From NCBI GenBank assembly GCA_020627525.1, contig JAHDGP010000123.1:1-10818 (forward strand): a stretch of 10,818 nucleotides of DNA, written 5' to 3'. Shown here piece after piece: positions 7,487 to 10,818 of this stretch. A program made the translations under genes and the position numbers. The first letter of the stretch is position 1. The number at the start of each line of letters is the position of its first letter. Under the pieces are notes generated by a model that was not told the DNA's origin, did no database searches, and saw only the letters and a list, made by a program, of their open reading frames with translations. Source of the DNA: Bacteroidota bacterium. Its GTDB lineage: Bacteria > Bacteroidota > Bacteroidia > Chitinophagales > UBA2359.

Positions 7487-7528
7487 TAAAAAAAGCGGAT
7501 TTCAACAGTATTCCTATTGAAATCCGCT
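7487..7528 (-). terminator. Rho-independent terminator of the TonB-dependent receptor gene
   Basis: A perfect 12-bp stem pairs AGCGGATTTCAA (7494-7505) with TTGAAATCCGCT (7517-7528) around an 11-base loop. Read on the minus strand it ends in seven Ts (7494-7488). It sits about 40 bases after the receptor stop codon and separates the receptor from the LpxD-like gene. Confidence 0.9.
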
Positions 7529-7531
7529 CAA

Positions 7532-7554
7532 ACTAAATTTCTTCGAAATTTAGT
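7532..7554 (-). repeat. A+T-rich hairpin between the receptor stop codon and its terminator
   Basis: ACTAAATTTC (7532-7541) pairs perfectly with GAAATTTAGT (7545-7554) around a 3-base loop. It has no T tract of its own and stands three bases from the terminator stem, so the receptor mRNA would end in two stacked hairpins. A role in protecting the 3' end is inference only. Confidence 0.6.
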
Positions 7555-7566
7555 ATATAATAGCTA

Positions 7567-10347
7567 TTACTTCAATTTAACATTCAATGAAACGTTAAAA
7601 AGAGTTCCTAATTGACTAAAGTGGTAACCATCGTAAGTCATTTGAGAATAACGTTGGTTGAAAGTGATTAAGTTAGATTGATTTTTCAAATAAGCTTCAT
7701 TGTTTAAATCAACATCAGTAGCTCCATCGTCTTTTTTGAATTCCCATTCAGGTAAAACATTCAAAAGGTTGTTTACATTTCCTGAAATAGTAATAATGTC
7801 AGTTAAAGCAAAACTTGCTCCTAAGTCTGTCACTAATTTTGGTTTAAATTCAGTGTACAAACCTTGATCTAAACCTTGTTGTCTAAATGTAGTTGGACCA
7901 AACAATGTATTATTCAAAGAAAATGCTACTTTGCCAATACTGAAATCCAAACCTAAGATAGCTTTGTATAATGGACGAGAAGTAAAGAACAATGCCTCTT
8001 GTGTTTGATTGGAAACTGACTGACCAGCTTCTTCAACCAGAGCAGGATTTTTCACATCTCCATCTCTTTCATTTTGAAGTGTGTAGTTTCCTGATAAGTT
8101 AACCCCTACTGTACCAATAGAGCCAATTTTCAAGCCTCTGTAGTTTGCAACAAAATCAATACCTGATGTTCTTGTATCAAGTGCATTTACAAAGAAACTC
8201 AAATCAGAAAGATTGTTTTCCGTAAGAATTTCGTCAAGTTTTGTATTACCAGCTTCCGTTCCACCGATTTCAGAACTCAAAATAATTCTGTCCTCTACTG
8301 CAATGTTGTAATAATCTACTGTAAAGCTTAAGTTTCTGTTTGGTTTCAATCCTAAACCAACCGTAAGGTTGGTAGATTTTTCAGCTTTCAATTCTGGTAA
8401 ATCTAATAATCTCGCCTCTCTTGAAACGTTGTTAATCAAACCACCAACTTGAATTCCTTGACCAGGCACAAAACTGTATTGTGCTTTTTGCGTATAAATT
8501 TGGTGCAATAAAGGCGCTCTAAATCCTGTTGAAATAGAAGCTCTAACCGTTGTCATATCACCGATATTATAACGAGAACTTGCTTTCCAAACGAATGCAC
8601 TACCAAAATCACTGTAGTCTTCTAAACGCACTGTACCATTCACCAAAAAATCTTCTGTTATATCAACAGCTATATCCGCATATCCACCAAAATTGTAACG
8701 GTTAAATTTACCAGAGTTTCTAGGATCATTTCCAGAGAATGAATCTGGTCCACCGTCTTCATAAGAAGATTCTGTACCTTCTATAATAGTAAACGTTTCA
8801 CTCCTAAACTCAGAACCAAATGCAATACCAATCTTATCTGACAAACGTCTTGTAATATCAATATTTCCTACGATGTGAGAAAATCTAGTTCCACCAACAT
8901 CAAATACAAGTGGGCTGTTTTCACGATATTTATAGATAGGGTTGCCATCTTCATCAACTCCTGTTGTAGTAAGGTTTCTGTTGTGAGAATTTCTAACTAA
9001 ATAAGTTTGTTCATTTCCACCAATTGTAAAACTCGCATCAGAAATCCATCCGTTTCTAGTATTTCTAAAACCAACAGTTCCGTTGAAGTCATTTAAGTCT
9101 CCATCAAAAGTAGGAACATATCCGTCATAACCTCCAGGAGTACCAGGAGCAGGGAAGAAATCTGCTAAGTATGGAAAATCATCTAATGTTCTCCAATATG
9201 GCGTTCTGTAATTTGCAAAACTGTTTACTTTCTTATATACATAAGCACCATTTGCATAAAATTCAGAATTTTCAGAAACAGGAATACCCGCATTTACAGC
9301 AAATTTAGCTGCTGTTGTTTCTGGTGAACCGTTGATGTTTCCAGCATCTGGTTTACGAGATAAAAATTCTTCAACAACAGGAAGTATTGCCTGATAAGCT
9401 TCTTCAGTGGATTCTAATCTAAAATCTCTTGCTTCACCTTCAGCATCTACAACACCTGGACGGTTCGCTTGTTCTCTTTTAGATAAATCAACTGTATAGT
9501 TTGCATAACCTTTTTTACCAAGTTTTGCTCCATTGTTTAAAGCAATACCATAAGTTTCGCCATCTCCTTCAGCAGTGATTCCACCATTGAAAGTAACACT
9601 ACCATTTCTAGCATCTTTTTTAAGGATAATGTTCATTACCCCAGCAATCGCATCAGAACCATATTGAGCAGATGCACCATCTCTCAAAATCTCTACTCTT
9701 TCAATTGCATCTTGAGGAATTGCAGAAATATCTGCCCCTGTTTCACCACGACCTGGAGAAGTTTGAGTATACAATAATGCACTGGTATTTTTTCTTTTAC
9801 CATTGATCAAAATCAACGTACGAGAAGGTCCCATATTTCTGATTTCATAAGGATCTAATAAAGATGTTGCATCATTTACAGGTGTATTCACTGAGTTAAA
9901 TGAAGGAATCTTATAGGTCAATGCCTTATCAAACGAATTTTGACCTGTTGCAGTCAATTCCTTAGAAGAAATCATATCAATAGGTAGTGGGGTGCTTGTC
10001 GATGATCTTACAGTTCTAAAACCAGTAATTTCAATCTCTTGAAGCCCAACACCCTCTGACATAGTGAAATTCAAATCACTTGATCCTTTGTCAACATCTA
10101 TTTCTTGCGTTGCATAACCAACAAAGCTCAAAATAATGACAGTAGGAACATTAGCGACATCTAAGGTAAAATTACCGTTTTCATCGGTAATAACTCCATT
10201 TGTTGTTCCTTTCTCAACGATATTCACAAAAGACAAAGGAGCGCCTGAATCGTCTGAAACAGAGCCACTTATTTGCTTTTGTCCATATACAATTGAACAA
10301 GAAAACATTAAAATGAAAAATAATAAATAGTTAAATTTCTTTTTCAT
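7567..10347 (-). CDS. TonB-dependent outer-membrane receptor with N-terminal carboxypeptidase-regulatory-like domain (926 aa)
   Basis: Residues 1-22 are a signal peptide ending in VYG-Q. Residues 24-100 form a CarboxypepD_reg-like domain (ISGSVSDDSGAPLSFVNI, TDENGNFTLDV, ILSFVGYATQEIDV), followed by a TonB-box-like stretch LQEIEITGF at 102-110. The plug domain covers about 115-245, with GPSRTLILINGKRKNTSAL and RDGASAQYGSDAIAGVMNI. The remainder is a 22-strand-type beta-barrel with receptor marks STGFRAP (606-612), LKAEKSTN (653-660), YNIAVEDRI (680-688), TSGIDF (727-732) and GNVNNLLNVLPEW (856-868). Energy from TonB-ExbBD would drive uptake of a substrate across the outer membrane. It lacks a SusD-type partner in the window and does not look like a SusC protein, so glycan uptake is not implied and the substrate is unknown. 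The length is normal and the reading frame is intact. It is closed by its own terminator. No confident promoter is seen upstream. Confidence 0.92.
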   Translation of the reverse strand: MKKKFNYLLFFILMFSCSIVYGQKQISGSVSDDSGAPLSFVNIVEKGTTNGVITDENGNFTLDVANVPTVIILSFVGYATQEIDVDKGSSDLNFTMSEGVGLQEIEITGFRTVRSSTSTPLPIDMISSKELTATGQNSFDKALTYKIPSFNSVNTPVNDATSLLDPYEIRNMGPSRTLILINGKRKNTSALLYTQTSPGRGETGADISAIPQDAIERVEILRDGASAQYGSDAIAGVMNIILKKDARNGSVTFNGGITAEGDGETYGIALNNGAKLGKKGYANYTVDLSKREQANRPGVVDAEGEARDFRLESTEEAYQAILPVVEEFLSRKPDAGNINGSPETTAAKFAVNAGIPVSENSEFYANGAYVYKKVNSFANYRTPYWRTLDDFPYLADFFPAPGTPGGYDGYVPTFDGDLNDFNGTVGFRNTRNGWISDASFTIGGNEQTYLVRNSHNRNLTTTGVDEDGNPIYKYRENSPLVFDVGGTRFSHIVGNIDITRRLSDKIGIAFGSEFRSETFTIIEGTESSYEDGGPDSFSGNDPRNSGKFNRYNFGGYADIAVDITEDFLVNGTVRLEDYSDFGSAFVWKASSRYNIGDMTTVRASISTGFRAPLLHQIYTQKAQYSFVPGQGIQVGGLINNVSREARLLDLPELKAEKSTNLTVGLGLKPNRNLSFTVDYYNIAVEDRIILSSEIGGTEAGNTKLDEILTENNLSDLSFFVNALDTRTSGIDFVANYRGLKIGSIGTVGVNLSGNYTLQNERDGDVKNPALVEEAGQSVSNQTQEALFFTSRPLYKAILGLDFSIGKVAFSLNNTLFGPTTFRQQGLDQGLYTEFKPKLVTDLGASFALTDIITISGNVNNLLNVLPEWEFKKDDGATDVDLNNEAYLKNQSNLITFNQRYSQMTYDGYHFSQLGTLFNVSLNVKLK

Positions 10348-10578
10348 AAAATACTAATTAAATACATAAATAAATAGGTTTCCATATGTAATATACCAAG
10401 CAGGATTTTTCTATCCAAACTTTCTTAACAATATATCAAGTAATGGTTAACAAGTAGATACAAATTAGAATGCTATTTAATTATGATAAAATGGCTGTTA
10501 TTAATGCAATAATTCGGCTCAAAAAAGGGTTTTAAGTCTCCTTATTTTTAATAAATTTCAATGAACTGATTTTGCAAA
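10348..10578. other. Intergenic region upstream of the TonB-dependent receptor
   Basis: This A+T-rich stretch must hold the receptor promoter, since the preceding gene ends in a terminator at 10579-10612. I found no match to TTG-N19-21-TAnnTTTG with acceptable spacing. The nearest is AAAGTTTG on the minus strand (10423-10416), without a TTG at the proper distance. A heptamer TTAACAA occurs twice (about 10425 and 10447). No gene, RNA or repeat array can be supported. Confidence 0.4.
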
Positions 10579-10612
10579 CAAAAAAAGAGGCTTTGGAAAA
10601 TCCAAAGCCTCT
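10579..10612 (-). terminator. Rho-independent terminator of the PorP/SprF-family gene
   Basis: A perfect 12-bp stem pairs AGAGGCTTTGGA (10586-10597) with TCCAAAGCCTCT (10601-10612) around a 3-base loop. On the minus strand it is followed by six to seven Ts and a TG. It lies 30 bases after the stop codon of the PorP/SprF gene. Confidence 0.9.
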
Positions 10613-10641
10613 AATAGAAGTTTTATTTTATTTATAAAATC

Positions 10642-10818
10642 CTAAAAATACCTAGGATTCAATACTTTATTATTGTTTCTACTTACAAAATTAGCAATGT
10701 CATAACCAATCATAATTTCGTGTGAGGAAGAGTATCTGCTAATATCAGAGAAAAATGAATATTCAAAAGCATAACCAAAGCGCAAACCACTCGCAAATTG
10801 ATAAGAAAGCATAAAAAC
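10642..10818 (-). CDS. PorP/SprF-family type IX secretion-associated outer-membrane protein, C-terminal 58 residues (partial)
   Basis: The minus strand is open from the right edge of the window to TAG at 10642-10644. The 58 residues include the tail typical of the PorP/SprF family: GLRFGYAFEYSFFSDISRYS, then SSHEIMIGYDI and a final NPRYF. Members are outer-membrane beta-barrels of about 300 residues. PorP is part of the type IX secretion apparatus, and SprF-like members are needed for secretion of particular type B cargo proteins, which they are often encoded beside. The rest of the gene lies outside the window, so which member this is cannot be decided. A terminator follows directly, so it ends its transcription unit and is not co-transcribed with the receptor. 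Confidence 0.85.
   Translation of the reverse strand, partial: VFMLSYQFASGLRFGYAFEYSFFSDISRYSSSHEIMIGYDIANFVSRNNNKVLNPRYF

Noticed and set aside
10136..10330. Plus-strand open frame opposite the start of the TonB-dependent receptor, and another (6565-6786) opposite the LpxD-like gene
   Set aside because: Both are antisense shadows of well conserved proteins with no evidence of their own.
7567..10347. SusC of a SusCD polysaccharide-utilisation locus
   Set aside because: No SusD-like lipoprotein, glycoside hydrolase or regulator is nearby, and the plug and barrel motifs fit a general TonB-dependent receptor.

Overview
The window is A+T-rich DNA from a member of the Bacteroidota. The evidence is a TonB-dependent receptor with an N-terminal carboxypeptidase-regulatory-like domain, a PorP/SprF-family protein, a giant surface protein ending in a type B (gliding-motility-associated, CHU_C-like) type IX secretion sorting domain, and a promoter of the TAnnTTTG type. 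The order or family cannot be fixed from this sequence. All recognisable complete genes lie on the minus strand.

Layout from left to right: (1) positions 1-60 hold a plus-strand terminator, probably for a convergent gene whose last codons may be the first bases of the window. (2) Positions 245-5993 (minus) hold a multidomain secreted adhesin-like gene that would encode about 1915 residues. It is broken twice near its 3' end: an in-frame TAG at 774-776 and a one-base frameshift near 392-398. As it stands, a 1739-residue product would be made without its last tandem domain and without the type IX sorting domain. (3) Positions 5994-6500 are a 507-base intergenic stretch with a weak promoter candidate and a short, locally G+C-richer patch with repeats. 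(4) Positions 6501-7436 (minus) hold an LpxD-like hexapeptide-repeat acyltransferase with a promoter candidate that would give a nearly leaderless mRNA. (5) Positions 7567-10347 (minus) hold a TonB-dependent outer-membrane receptor, followed by two consecutive hairpins. (6) Positions 10348-10641 are intergenic and contain the terminator of the next gene. (7) Positions 10642-10818 (minus) are the last 58 codons of a PorP/SprF-family gene that continues beyond the window.

The genes do not look like one operon. Strong minus-strand terminators follow the PorP/SprF gene, the receptor and the adhesin, so most are probably transcribed singly. The common theme is the cell envelope: a T9SS-associated outer-membrane protein, a T9SS type B cargo, a nutrient receptor and a lipid A-type acyltransferase. 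The main points of interest are the doubly disrupted adhesin, its internal triplication of a roughly 375-380-residue supra-domain, and the compact promoter of the LpxD-like gene. I did not find a convincing novel defence, mobile or CRISPR system.
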